Source of the DNA: Volvox africanus
Lineage: Eukaryota; Chlorophyta; Chlorophyceae; Chlamydomonadales; Volvocaceae
Reading direction: 5' to 3'
Assembly (NCBI GenBank): GCA_030268105.1
Contig: BSDZ01000079.1
Location: forward strand, 4,508,001 to 4,572,000
Length of the DNA: 64,000 nt
Under the pieces are notes generated by a model, which saw only the letters and a program-made list of their open reading frames with translations, did not search any database and was not told the origin of the DNA. Made by a program: the position numbers and the translations under genes. This document shows, one piece after another, positions 39,101-50,849 of the stretch (positions within the stretch are counted from its first letter, which is position 1; each line of letters opens with the position of its first letter).

Positions 39101-42100
39101 TGCCGCCGGCCGCAGTGAGGGGTAACGCACCAAAGGTGCCGCCGGGGACCTCTTGACTACGCCGCGATAATCCACCACTGCCGCCGTTGACGCCCTCAAT
39201 AGTGCTACTGCTGGCGATGGCACTGCCGCTGGGCAGCCCAACGCAGCTGCTGCTATTGCCGGTGGGAGCGTCACCCATATGGGCGGCCACTGCTGCGGCC
39301 GCCGTTATGGTGGCCCCGGTGCCAAACACACCGCCGCAGGTTAGGTTGGTAACCTCGGAGCCACTGCAGGTAGAGGGATTGTGGTCGCCGGTCGGGATGC
39401 CGGTGATGGAGCCGCTGCCACCTCCCGGGATGCTGCTGTTGCGTGCGCTTCCGCTGCCAAATGCGTTATTCACCACCGCTGCCATAGAAGCAAGCATCAT
39501 CACCGTGCCCTGTTTACATGGGCCGTCATTTATGTGACATTCAAAGCTTGTGAGCTAAATAATATGCATTGTGCTTTGCTTTGCTATGTTTTGCTATGCT
39601 AAGATTAATGTAATATGTTATCATGTTATTGCTGTGATGTGATACGATATGAACGATATGGTAAGAATCGTCCTCGTTCATATCTCATTCATATCGCCCT
39701 ACACTGCGCCCTGCTCTTCTGTCAACCAGGTGAGTGCCTTATGCAAAAAACCACCACCCCACCTCTACGGCCAGGGAGACCAGAAGTCATGCGTTGTGCA
39801 ATCCCATTTTATCGAGGTGCACAGGGCCCTTGTACAGTTACCTGCGGTGGGCGGCTGCGCCACGAGGCGCCTTCGTCCTCGGCGTTACCTCCACCACCGC
39901 TGCCACCAGCCGGCGAACGATGTCCAGAAACCGCAGCGCAGGTGCCCAGAGCCGGGACTGGAACCCTGGTCCCACCTTCCATCAGCCTCATCGCCGACGG
40001 AGGCGATGATGGAGGCGTTGACGGAGGCGTGCTGGCGGGCTCTGCAAGCCGCATTAGGCTTAGTTGCATGAATGGGCTATCAGCTGGTGATGGTGGTGGC
40101 CCCAAAGCCGCACCTTGCTTGCCGGCGCCATCCCTGGATCCTAGCCCATCCACGCGGTTGACGCCTCCGGGCCATGGGACCGAACAGGACTCTCCGTCAC
40201 CCGTTAGGGAAGCCTCCGACCTGCAGCTACGCAGCTGCGGGGGCGGGGGCAACGCCGGAGAGGCTAAGAGTTCGCCACTGCGTGATGGTGATAAAACGAT
40301 GGAGGCGCGTCGTGGCAGCGCCGTTGGTTCTTCTTCCCACGTCTGTGCGTCACGTTCCTTGTCTCTGCCGCCGCCACTGTCATCGCCGCCATCTGCCAGC
40401 CTAACGCCCCCCGCTGTGGTCGTAGCAGTGGCTGTAGCAGCGGTCACGACGCTGTTGATGCGGGGGCTCGGAAAGGTATCTTCAGGGACATATTTTGTGA
40501 CAGGGAAGTCAAGCCGGTGCGCGCCGTTTTCATCGGGCCTGACAGAGGCCTCGGTAGGCCGAAGCGCATCCTTCACGTTCTCTCCGTTTACATCTGCGAT
40601 GGTGGCGGCAGCTGCGACGGCCCCTGCATCACTACCGCTGCCGTGGGCGCCAGCGCTGACCTCAACCCAAGACACCGCGTTACTGGTACAATATGGCACC
40701 GTGCTGCTCGCACCGCGGCTGCTGACATACCCGGCATCAGGATCCCTGAACGTCGCAACGCCCGGCACGGAAGGACCAAGCGGCCTTGTCATCGAATCCG
40801 TTTGTAAAGATGCTGACGTCGATGCGCCCGCCATCACTGCCGCCGCCGCCGCCGCTGAATCCATGGAAGATAATCCCCTTGATCCCCCATGTAAGGATGT
40901 CTCCACGCCGCTGCCACCGCGACCGCCACCACTTCCGTTGCTGCCGTTGCTGAAAGTAGCGCTGTGCCTAATTCGTCTGGGTCTGTCCCCTTGGATACCC
41001 CGCCGACTGGACTCGAGGTAGCCGTTTCCAGGAGGCGATTGTGCAGGATAACTGCCGAAGCCGCCACCATAGCCGTCGCTGCATCTGCTGCCGCCGGCAG
41101 GTTCAAGTCCCGGCTCCGCCACCGCCAGGGTTGGCATCCGGGATCTGGAACAACCAATGCCAGGTTGGATACTGGCGGAGGCACCAACGACGTCATAATC
41201 CATGGGGCCGCCGCCGCCGCCCGCGAGGGAGCTGCTGCCGCCAGTGACGGAGCCATTACCGCCGCCACCGCCACCGTCAGGCCGAGATGCTGGAAGGCGG
41301 CTGCTGCTGCCGCCACCACCCCAGGACGACGTCGACGCCTCGGGATCTCTGTCCAGTCCGGAGCTGGGACTGCGTTGCATGGCCTTACGCATGTGTACGT
41401 TGATATAGCGGGTGCTGCCGTGACGGCGGTCTAGCAGCACGATTACGCTGATGCCGATGGCCGTCAGGATCACCACAACCGCCACCACCACGACAGGAAT
41501 GATCCATTTGGTGGAGGATTTTTGATGGGCTGAGGTTGTGTGCAAAAGTGTCATTATGGCGCCTGGGGTGCTCAACAAATGTGGGGAAAAGTAACGGTGA
41601 GGCCACGGAAAAGGGTGAGGATGGCCAAGAAGGCCGCGGGCAAGTAGGGTGTTGCGTCGATGCAAAACATAGCATACAAAATGATTAACATAAGACGTAT
41701 GATGGTCAAGAGGCCCGTTATGCCTTTAAATTTAACTGTCGGCTTTTTTATTTACCTGGCAGCAGCTCGTCCAGATCGTACCGTTGGTACGGCATAACGT
41801 CATCACGCAGGCTTACGTTTTCCACCCGCATGCCTATGCCCTGCAGACATACACAGCGTGGACATGACATCCAGGGGGTATGTGGAGGGGCGGGCTGCCC
41901 TAACTGCACGGTATATATTAAACTGATCTCTTCGTCTTTATAGATTGCGGCAAAATAGCCGATTGAGACATCACGAGACCTCTATCTCCTCATTGATAGC
42001 AATTATAAACTATTCGTTCGCAACTTTCTAAGGTCACACAGCACGACTCACATACACAGCTAGCTATGGGAAAACTGCGCACGTTGTTAATTTCCAGCAA

Positions 42101-45100
42101 TACTAATGGGTTTGCGTCTTGCATTGCGAACGGATGGCAGTGCCCTCCTCGTCAATAAGATGGGATCATTATGGCATGAAGATTGGCATGGCGTATGGCA
42201 TATACATTCAGAATTTCAGATATGATGCGGATTTGAGTTTCCTGATGACACTCTATGCTCATGTACACGACTATTCGTTATGACGACTGCAACGACACAA
42301 CAAAGATGCATCGATCCCCCGAGAGGAGGTCAACCCAGGCATTATCGCCTCCCCTTTTTTAGCCCCTTATGTAGCCCCTTATGGGTTTCGGCACGCGGAT
42401 ATCAAGGCGACGGTGACGCTGAGCGCAAGTCCGCTGGCGCACGTCTCAGGCCTGTACCCTGCCCTCATACATTCCAAACCCCATCCCACCCGGCCCAGGT
42501 CCCCTGGTCGCCTCCCGGCAGTAACCCCCAAAGCGGCTCACTAGCATAGAATTGATGATTAATACGTGAGGTCCTCCAACGGTGGCGTTGAAGACCTGAA
42601 TTCCGAGACCCCGACACGCGTTTTGAAGCTGTGAGCTGTAATTGCTCGGACCAGCGGCGGCTGAGGAATTAGACAATTGAGAAGCAGAGACGGAGGAGGA
42701 CCCGATGGCGAGGATTTCGTAACATGCGACCCATATCTGCAGCTCCTGCGGTGATACACTGACTGTCGCCCCGTCCAGGATCAGCGCGGGGGGATCGCCC
42801 GAGAGGGAGGGCACCCGGCTGCCCTCCAGCGCCCACACAGGAAGGTCCAGGCAGCGCACAAGCCGGTCGGAGGGCCAGCGGGAGGGACTGCCCAGCCCCA
42901 CAAGGGTCAGGTTTCGGAGCGTAAGACTGAAATCGCTGCCGTTCCAGACAGCCCACGTGGACCGAGTGTGGCCGAAATCGAGTACTGGGGGTGGCAGCAC
43001 CCCACCTGCAGCCGCTGCGACCGAGATGACGTTCACGTACGGACCTACGATATAGCTGCGCTGCAACACGACACGCCCGTACGACACGGGTGCGAATACG
43101 GACGGCGCCGTATGGTTATAACTGTACAGCGACACCGCCGCCAGGTTGGGCACGCCGGGGTAAGCTTCAAAGAGGCCGGGCTGCGAGGTCAGGTCCCCGG
43201 CAGATGCGTTCAGCGCCGAAACCAGGGCTGCTGTGGAGTTGACCCCCAGGATTTGGGGGTAGCTGTCCAGCGGTGAGGGCGCGAAGAGTGAGATGCCGAT
43301 GGTGCGTTGGGACAGAGTAAACGGAGCTGGTGGCGCGGAGGTGATGACCAGGTTGGCGGCATCAATTCCGAAGCCAATAAAGCGGGACAAGGTAAAGGAG
43401 GTGGCTGTGAAGGACGATACCTGCAGGTGGCCAGAGAAGCGCAAGCGGGGTGGGGAGCGGCCACGATATCGGGGGCGTCCATGCCAGCGGCACGTTGAGC
43501 TCAGCTGCAGAGAAAGAGAATCTCCAAGGAAAAAGAACAGCGGCAGCAACAGCAATAATAGCAGGAGCAACAAATGGCTAGGCACCGGATGTGATGCGGC
43601 GTCGGGGCTGGTTAAGCGGAAAGGTATGCACGTACCTTGGCGACCTGTACTACATCCGCCAGCCACCCCATCATAACCGGCGCCATCAGGTTGGACCCAT
43701 CTGCCAGGCTCCGAAACCAGGATACTTCGTACGACAGCTCGTCCGAAGCCAGGACGAGCGTCACATTGGTGAGGATGACGGACTGAGGGCTAGTGACGTA
43801 CGGGTCCGGCCTGCGCCCATGTATGGAGTAGTTGTATCACGGGTCAGGCTGTACATGAGACAGGGTATATACTGCCAAGAGTGAGACAGCAGGGTACGGA
43901 TCTCTGCTGCTGGACGAGCGATCAGAGGGCCGTATCCTCTCCAACGATTTGCAGGATATCTCGAGCAGACGACTGAACCATGAGATAGCGGGTTAATTCC
44001 AATGGCAGGCGCCGAGGTACCAGTGCGACGAATACTGCTGCACAGTGCAGATATGTTTAAGTGCATCTCACTCTCACTCATTACACGTATCACACGTGTT
44101 GATATGCGATATATTTGCATCGAATATTCGGGCACTGAGGCGCCGCCAGTGGAATAAAAAAATATGTGTGCGTGTTGGTGTGATGTGTCAACGACCGCAC
44201 GAGCATGACGCGGATAAGTTGGGGCGAGGATGAGGTAAGTTGCGGCGGTGCGGTGCGGCCTGGCCCGTAAGCAGGCCGAGGTACCATGATGTATCCCAGA
44301 GAGGATCATGTGCGAGGATGCAACCCTACGTTGCTGTAACCTCAACCGCACTCTGTTAAACCTCGCTGAACCCTCGCTTCTGGGAACCTTGCACGAACCC
44401 TGAGCCTAGGTGACAAGGCCTTGCTGCGTAGGACCTGCCTCTATTCGTAAAACATAGGGATGTAATGAGCCACAATCTAACTTTTATTTTTACCACTTTG
44501 ACACCTCTTTCCGCGGCGGCATCGCGGCGCCCGAGCTGATCACGCAGACCACGAATCACGCAGACCATATCGGGATCGGCTGAAGTGACCTCGGACACGT
44601 TCATCCCGGCAGCTGCTATGCCCCCCTGATCTGTGCTCGTGGTTCCTTCCCCTCCGTGCTACCCTCAGATCTCGCGAGTGCATACACACACACTCACACA
44701 CACACACACACACACACACACCTGGCTACGAAATACATCGGGATGGCCAGCACCCCCGTCTGCGGTGCTGCCAGGTTGATGAGGGTGATTTGCTCCAGGG
44801 AGATCCGGGCGGGGGGCTGCACCAGGAACACGGAGCGCATCAGAGCGGCGTCCAGAACCACCGCCCCTGACGAAGGAGGGGGGGTTGACGAGGAGGAAGA
44901 AGAGGACGACGACGGGGAAGAAGTGGAGGAGGAGGAGCCTGGGGCCACGCCGCGGAGAGTAAGGTTCACTTGGACAGATACAGGTTTGTAAGGCATACCG
45001 CTGCCACCGCTGCCGCCGGTGGCCTCCACTAGAAATCTGGATGAGGCCGTACTGCTGCTTTGCTGCGGATATGGTGACGATGGCGGCTGCAGGGTCGGCG

Positions 45101-47418
45101 ACGGGACCAATGAGACGTTTGTTGCCAGTTCAACGATATAACCATTACAACCATCCGCGTGTCGGTTGATGACGCTCATGGCGGTGTACCAATCGGTCTG
45201 AGAGTTAACGGTGAGGGTGCGGGTGCCCGTCATTCCACATACCTAAAGCAGAGGAAGGGAGAGCCCAGAGGGGTGTGGAGCGTGTTGATGAGAGACAGGC
45301 ATTCTAGGTCCTGAGGGCCACAGCCGGCATTGCGCAAAATACAGCTACGAGCATGGTTTATCAGGTCTGTGCACGCCAGCCATGAACGGCTGACGGCCAC
45401 AGCGTGTAATGGGATGATGTATAAGTAAAAGCCTAAGGATGTCCATCGCATGTGACACAGCTCTTACAAGATTGCACCAAATCTCAGTTGCTGAAAACAT
45501 GGAAATGTCGTTACGGTTACAAAATCGCGATTTCAGAGGACCAAAGCCGGAAGGGCGCTTTTGGAGCAAGCCAGGTGACAAATAGATGCGGCCTCGCTCA
45601 GAGGGTGCGTGCAGGACGGAAGTTAGCCGGTTGGGTGCGTTGACTACGATATACGGCATTCAAAGTACAGTACATATCGTACCTCATTGCAACCGATAAT
45701 TACATCCCTTAGCTCCAGCTGTGGAAGCTGGACTCTGTTCGCCAGAACCTCCCGTACAACATCTCGCTGCGTGTGAAAAAGAGGGTTTGGGGCCTGGGTT
45801 TCGGAGCAAAGAAGGCTTCCGTCAAAGCAGCTACACATGGCAAAATGAAGGCCCCTTGGCGGGAAGCTGCAAGGGAGCCGCTATTAAGGATATGGGACCT
45901 AAAGAAGTCTCGAGCGCAGGTAAAATCGATATGAACAGTAGGCATCCTTCTGTTTCCCCCCTCCCAGCCCAACACCCGTCTGTCTCGCAATGAGAGGCCC
46001 ATTTCCGGCTCCTCCCTCTTCCATACCTGCGTGATGTTGAACCCGGGCGGCTGCGGCTGATACTGCCCAGACGCGGCATCGTACAGCCGCTGCGCCACCT
46101 GGCAGTCCTGCAGTACAACCCTGGAGCGCACTAATCGCAGCAGCGAGCCCGGGGACAGAGAGAAGGAGTCCAGAGACAACGACCAGTTGGCGGTGCCAGT
46201 TGCACCCGAGCCGCTGTTATTGGTCGTGCCATCGCCATTGAAACCGCTGCTGCCGCTATTGCTTCTACTGCCGTTGTTGCTAGAGCTGTTGCTGCTGCTC
46301 CTGTCGCTGTTACTGCTAACGCTGCTGGAGAGTTTGAAGTTGGCGACAACGTTTACGATGTTCAGGTACTGGAATGTGACGGTCACGTCTGCGGGCAGAG
46401 CCGTGCATTGGAGAAGGAGAACGAGGGGGAGAAGGAGGGTTGAGTGACAGCTTCACCAGGGCCGTACAAAATCGCCCATGCGGTAAAAGAATTGAGCTCC
46501 CTGATCATCTTTGAGCTAGGTTACGACCCCAAGCTCCTTGGCACTCGTAATGCTGTGCATGTTTTCTGCTTTTCGCGTAAGTTCCAAATACGTCTCTCTA
46601 CTCCTGCATGTATGCCGAATGTGGTGGTGATGATGGAGGTGGCATTGGTATACATTATAGTAATGCTGCTTGCGTGTTGGTTGATTGCGTGTTGCTGTTG
46701 TTGATGCTGATGTGGGTCGGGGCCTTTACGACAGACCGAGGACTGGGACAGGATCAGTACTGGGACTGAGACGATGGGCTCCCTCCCTGGATACACCAAG
46801 GAACAAATTCCCACATTCCACCGACTAAGAATGATCCAAATTGTCTAAAATGCAACTGAGTTTTTAATCTGGTTCTTCTCTCATTATCTTCTACGACCTC
46901 GGAGGCGAGGGAGTGACACTGTGGAACGAAACCCAAATCCTAGGAAGTGGCGTTCATCTACTGCGGCGGCAAGACACGGGGAAACCCGGCTAGACCTCGG
47001 CGTAGAACTAGAACTGTCAGCGCTTACTCGTTGACAGGAGGACGCCCCCGGGCTGCGGTCTTAGGTAGAGACCAGGAAATGGCCCCACTGAAGTATCCAG
47101 GCCGCTGATCAGAGTGTCGTTGAGGAACTGCAACTGCAGCTGCAATATCGGAACATCTGCTGTTGTGTCGCCGGTCAGCAGAACGAGATCCGTATGGTTG
47201 AACCCGGAGGCCCTGTTGAGATCTTGAAACAGCGATCCATTGCGAACACGAGAGAGGCCCCACTCGTCCCACAGCTCCACACATGGTTCCGGACAGGTCT
47301 GAAAGACAGGCGATGCGCCTGTTAGCGACACGAATTGCCACCCTGGGTAATGCTGTTGACACAGGTAGATAAGTAATAAGAGCAGAGTATGTGATGTGGG
47401 TAGCTGTAGGGCATGCAT
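30321..47418 (-). CDS. RLK-B: giant receptor-like TKL-family protein kinase, paralogue of RLK-A
   Basis: My model gives about 3,995 residues. Exons in coding order: 47028-47418, 46027-46388, 45683-45766, 44722-45242, 43636-43810, 42458-43420 (the 42458 donor is tentative), 41756-41840, 39842-41562, 38195-39509, 37734-37836, 37413-37560, 37180-37275, 36784-36861, 36598-36687, 36363-36429, 30321-36109. Phases agree throughout. It has a Leu-rich signal peptide (residues 1 to about 30) and an ectodomain of about 850 residues. Next come a helix near 880-905 (WIIPVVVVAVVVILTAIG, then LLDRRHG), about 950 low-complexity residues, a kinase at about 1860-2165 with all catalytic motifs, and a tail of about 1,830 residues. 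Exon 1 shares NHTDLVLLTGDT with NHTDLVLVTGDT in RLK-A. It lies head-to-tail 1.9 kb upstream of RLK-A. Ligand and substrate are unknown. Confidence 0.86.
31900..33055 (-). repeat. Array of about 8 PFARPSLG-like motifs in the RLK-B tail
   Basis: Readable copies are SPFIRHTLPEA, TPFARPSMG, SPFPQPALGG, SPFLRPSVRP, SPFLRPSLGA, SRFTRASLSS, GFARPNLEV and PRFARATVG, in N- to C-terminal order. Spacing is 25-70 residues. The array is in the same relative position as the one in RLK-A, but the spacers are unrelated, so only the motif has been kept. Confidence 0.82.
35882..38295 (-). other. RLK-B kinase core, near-identical to the RLK-A block
   Basis: This block aligns with 15111-17484 at a constant offset of 20,771 bases, changing to 20,811 after a longer (GGCA)n run at about 37856-37912. 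By eye the exons and introns differ only at scattered single bases. The activation-segment exon (36363-36429) contains GTPFYTAPE, and the last exon begins with the DVF motif. Similarity stops abruptly at both ends, within the coding sequence. Confidence 0.9.
37856..37912. repeat. (GGCA)n run in an RLK-B kinase intron
   Basis: The imperfect GGCA repeat is about 40 bases longer than its counterpart at about 17085-17101 in RLK-A. It is the only sizeable length difference in the duplicated kinase block. Confidence 0.9.
42458..47418 (-). other. RLK-B ectodomain exons
   Basis: Six exons encode the presumed extracellular region, with the same order of segments as RLK-A but different intron positions. 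The exon 44722-45242 covers what RLK-A encodes in two exons, and the strand segment VILTNVTLVLA is split off into its own exon (43636-43810). Repeated segments such as LELRDVIIGCNE, ISLEQITLINLA and LTLRNLTLVGLG suggest a beta-helix-like fold (inference). The 42458 end is uncertain because the homologous donor in RLK-A is not preserved. Confidence 0.65.
44683..44721. repeat. (CA)n microsatellite at an RLK-B splice donor
   Basis: The dinucleotide run abuts exon 44722-45242. On the coding strand the exon ends GCCAG and the intron begins GTGTGTGTG, so the microsatellite itself supplies the GT donor. The phase (two bases left over) fits the next exon at 43810. Confidence 0.9.
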
Positions 47419-49026
47419 CGGCTTGGTAATGTCGCTGTCGGTCGCGTCCTATCCTTGTAGTCCACGATGCACCGTTCGACACCTCCGTTGCGCAGGTCTT
47501 CCAAATGTGATGGACTTCAGCTTATGTAATCTTCCATGCAATAGTGTCTGACAACCTTCAGCCCCAAATATGTGGGCGGACTGCAGCCAGACCGCCGCGC
47601 GGTCTATCCGTCAACTTCAATGCCGAACTAAGACAGTATCACAAACGGTAACATGTAGGAATATTCAGCATCTGAATTTGGAAAAACTTTCTTGTATCAA
47701 CAGTGGCAGATTAAATTACTTCTAGTTTACTGCACCTCGTATTGTTTGCTCACTTCACGAGTCGTCAAAATGGCATTGTAGACATATTAATAACACGTAA
47801 ATAACCTTGCTCCTTACAGCTTTACCACCGAACTGAATATTCTTGCTTTGTGCTGTACAGCTTTCCGTTTGTACTGTGGGGTCCTAACATAAGACAATAG
47901 ATCAAGGCGTCAGGGTAATGACAGCATGTTCCGTTTTTGATGAACTTTAATAGTTTGAGCAGTAGATCACTGCCATATTATTCCAAAGAATTTCGACAAC
48001 AGACGCCAGAATGAAAACGTGTTTTCATGGATTGAGCACCGAAATGAAGATTCGACTAAAATATATGAAAGAGGTGATATTCTTAACCTCTATTCTTCTT
48101 GGAAGACACAGTCTGTGTCAGGTAACTTATCAGCGTTCGTCCCCGTCCCTTAGTCACCAGTTTAGTAAACCCAGCTAGCAGCAAACGTCTCTACAGCAGA
48201 CGGATAACGTACTGAAATTTACAAAAACATAAGAAGAGATCCATTTATTCATCAAGGAAACTATGCAAAGGCTTTCTCCCGTAGCTAACGAATAATGGAA
48301 GACTGGGTGGCCAAACCTGCATCGGCGTTTCCTGCCGTTGCCGAGCCATGTCATATTGTGTTGACGGTTTGAACAACCCTCCCCAAAAGCACGCTTAGGT
48401 TGTTATTCTCCTTTGATGCACGGGGAAGGCCTGTCCCCCGCCTGAATATGCAGGCGGCGAGGGATGGCGCCGTTGAGCCTCAGGGAGGAAGTTAAGAAAC
48501 ATTCTCGCGTCCCCTTACCTCCGTACCATCAAGAGCTTGTGCCTGAACCCTCCCGCCACGTCACCTTGTTATCGTCAGGGTCCAACTCCCCCAAAACCCG
48601 CACAACCCCATCATCCATCTGATCGCTATCGCCACATTAGCAGGGCAGCAGGCATGGACCTGATATGGTGTTCTGATAAGAAATATAAAAAAGGTATGAG
48701 TCGGCCTCGCGCATGTGTGTAGGGTGGTCTCCTGGCGTGTGAGGTGTGATCAGGTGCGGCGATGTTACAGCTTACACAGCGTGTTCTGCTACTGGGGGGG
48801 CACACACTTGCAGATGGGCTGCGGCGTCTGGAATTCATGGACTTCCTGCTGTTATACACACTGGGTCCAACCGCTTCCTACCGGGGAAGTAGGATGATGA
48901 TGATGATGATGATGACGATGATATGAGGAGGGTCATTGGGCGGTGTGAGTTTCTGTGACCTTTTACATGGTGCATTGCATCTGGATCTGGATCCTGCGCC
49001 AGAAGGTTAAGATATAATATGGTGTA
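47419..49026. promoter_or_regulatory. RLK-B upstream region and FKBP 3' UTR
   Basis: This 1.6-kb gap lies between the RLK-B start codon and the FKBP stop codon, both genes being on the minus strand. About 47620-48300 is AT-rich and has no coding evidence. It probably holds the RLK-B promoter. A (GAT)n run sits at about 48894-48925. Confidence 0.5.
48963..48967 (-). terminator. Probable poly(A) signal (TGTAA) of the FKBP gene
   Basis: TTACA on the plus strand is TGTAA on the coding strand, about 60 bases past the FKBP stop codon. TGTAA is the usual poly(A) signal of volvocine algae. Confidence 0.6.
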
Positions 49027-49818
49027 TCACTTGCGGGGCAACAGCTCCACATCAAACTCCAAAGTCGCGTTCGGTGGGATGACACCACCGGCGCCGCGAG
49101 CTCTGGAGTGAAATAACGTCGCCGCCGCCGCCGCCGCCGCCACACACAGCCACAATAACGTGACGCCCCAGGCGAAGAACGTCGTGCGGCACATGAACAG
49201 CAACGCAGGGGAAATAGCGGAAATAGGCAGTGAGAACGGGCGGTACGTGAAGAAGAACAAATAGCGAGTTCAAATAGCGCAGTCCTGGGGTAAGCCGTCT
49301 GAAGGGATGCGTTTACAAAGCATACATTTACACCCCCCTGCACTTTTCGCTAATCAAAACCATTCCCTCTCCAGTGTAGCCGTGTGTCCTGAATTCCCGG
49401 GTCACTCCGGCGGGAAGTCGAATAAACGGCGCATGACCCCCCCTCAGCCCCTTTATAGGGGGTTGAGTTCCCACCTACCCGTAACCCAGGTTGGACGGGA
49501 TGACCAACAGCCGCTTGCCGCCCTCCTTCATGGCCGGAATATCCTGAAGGTACGACAGACAATCAGCTCCGAAACATGTTCTGCTCTCTATTTGGACCTC
49601 GGCTGGTTGGGGGGTGAATTTTGCACATATGGGCAGCAAAACACACATTCCAATACGCTTACCTCCGCGCCGAGGATGCCCATATCCCAGCCCTTGATAA
49701 CCTGACCAACACCGATCTGCGGAACGAGGAGTTCACAAATACAGCGGAGCAAAGTTAGTCCGACTCTCTTCCTATGACTGAACATCCTGCTGTGTTAATG
49801 TGGGTCCTTGCAGAGTTA

Positions 49819-49882
<64 letters not shown>

Positions 49883-50849
49883 TTTTGCCATTGCCGTTAA
49901 CCATTAACCGTGCATGCAATTAGTACCGCACCTGGAAAGACAGCGGTTGGCGGCGGTTGTACGACGAGTCGAACACAGTACCGTTGGTGAGACGGCCGGT
50001 GTAATGACATCTGTGAGTACGGCACGCATACACATGCACATATAAATAAATCCCAACAAAGCATCGCTATGTCGTATCACGCCTTCGCGGTGTGCAGTGA
50101 TGCGAAACGGACCCATACCGCTGGCGACATGGGCTGCCGAGGTGCCGTGTTTTAAATACCTACATTCACTTTGCGCATGCCGCATCTAAGCGGCAAGAAT
50201 CACGCTCGAACGTTTCGTGCCGCCGCTACTGCCGTATACTTGACCCCTTGCGGTTAATTTCGTTAGTCGTCTATAGCCGTTATTAACAAAGAATGAACAA
50301 TACATCTGCGTTGATTTCTCACAGCATCCAATACTGCAGCTGTTCGTTCACCCACAGCCCCTCCCACCGCGGCGCTTACTTGATGGTCGCGCCCTTGACT
50401 GGGGACGGCCCGGTTCCCTCCTGTACGTCCTTCCACTTAAGGCCACTCGCGCTCTCGTTTAGCTCCCCGGCATCGGCTGCCATGGCGGGGAGGGCGGACA
50501 CGGCAGGCAGGGTTGCGGCAGCCGCGATCAGCATCTCGCGGCGGCTGGGCGCCTGCGTTTCGGCCTGGGACCCAGGATCGGCGTTAGACCTGCCTGAGGC
50601 GCGGACGCTGGTGGTGAGGAGGCGCGCTGGAGCCCGACTCGCCTGTGGCGCGATGCAAGGCCGGCATATATCGTTATTCTTATGCGCTAAATGCTATCTC
50701 ATTTGACAATCGCAGGCCTTTATCATATGACGGAAATATGATATCCTGGATGCAGAGCGACGCTCCTGAGCAAACAGGTGAAAATTGCTGACCTTTGCGG
50801 CTGCCAACCGGCACGAGCTCAGACGGGACTGCATTGCGAGAGCCATCAT
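49027..50849 (-). CDS. FKBP-type peptidyl-prolyl cis-trans isomerase, thylakoid lumen
   Basis: It catalyses cis-trans isomerisation of X-Pro bonds and helps proteins fold. Exons in coding order: 50793-50849, 50380-50642, 49932-50010, 49663-49716, 49479-49543, 49027-49102. All phases match and give 197 residues. Residues 1 to about 50 look like a chloroplast transit peptide (MMALAMQSRLSSCRLAAAK start, then Arg/Ser/Ala). A second signal follows, with twin arginines at 53-54 (SRREML), a hydrophobic core and an AMA cleavage site at 72-74. This indicates Tat import into the lumen. The FKBP domain is at about 86-197 and keeps the active-site residues: HYTGRL, VFDSSYN, LSF, VIKGWD, NLGYG and LEFDVEL. 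It most resembles lumenal FKBP13/16-type proteins but lacks the cysteine-bearing loop of FKBP13 before IPP, so I give no symbol. Exon 1 is small and was found by phase and transit-peptide character. Confidence 0.9.
49822..49880. repeat. (TC)n microsatellite in an FKBP intron
   Basis: An uninterrupted dinucleotide run of about 29 units lies between the exons 49663-49716 and 49932-50010. On the coding strand it is (GA)n, so it is not the pyrimidine tract of the acceptor. Confidence 0.97.
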
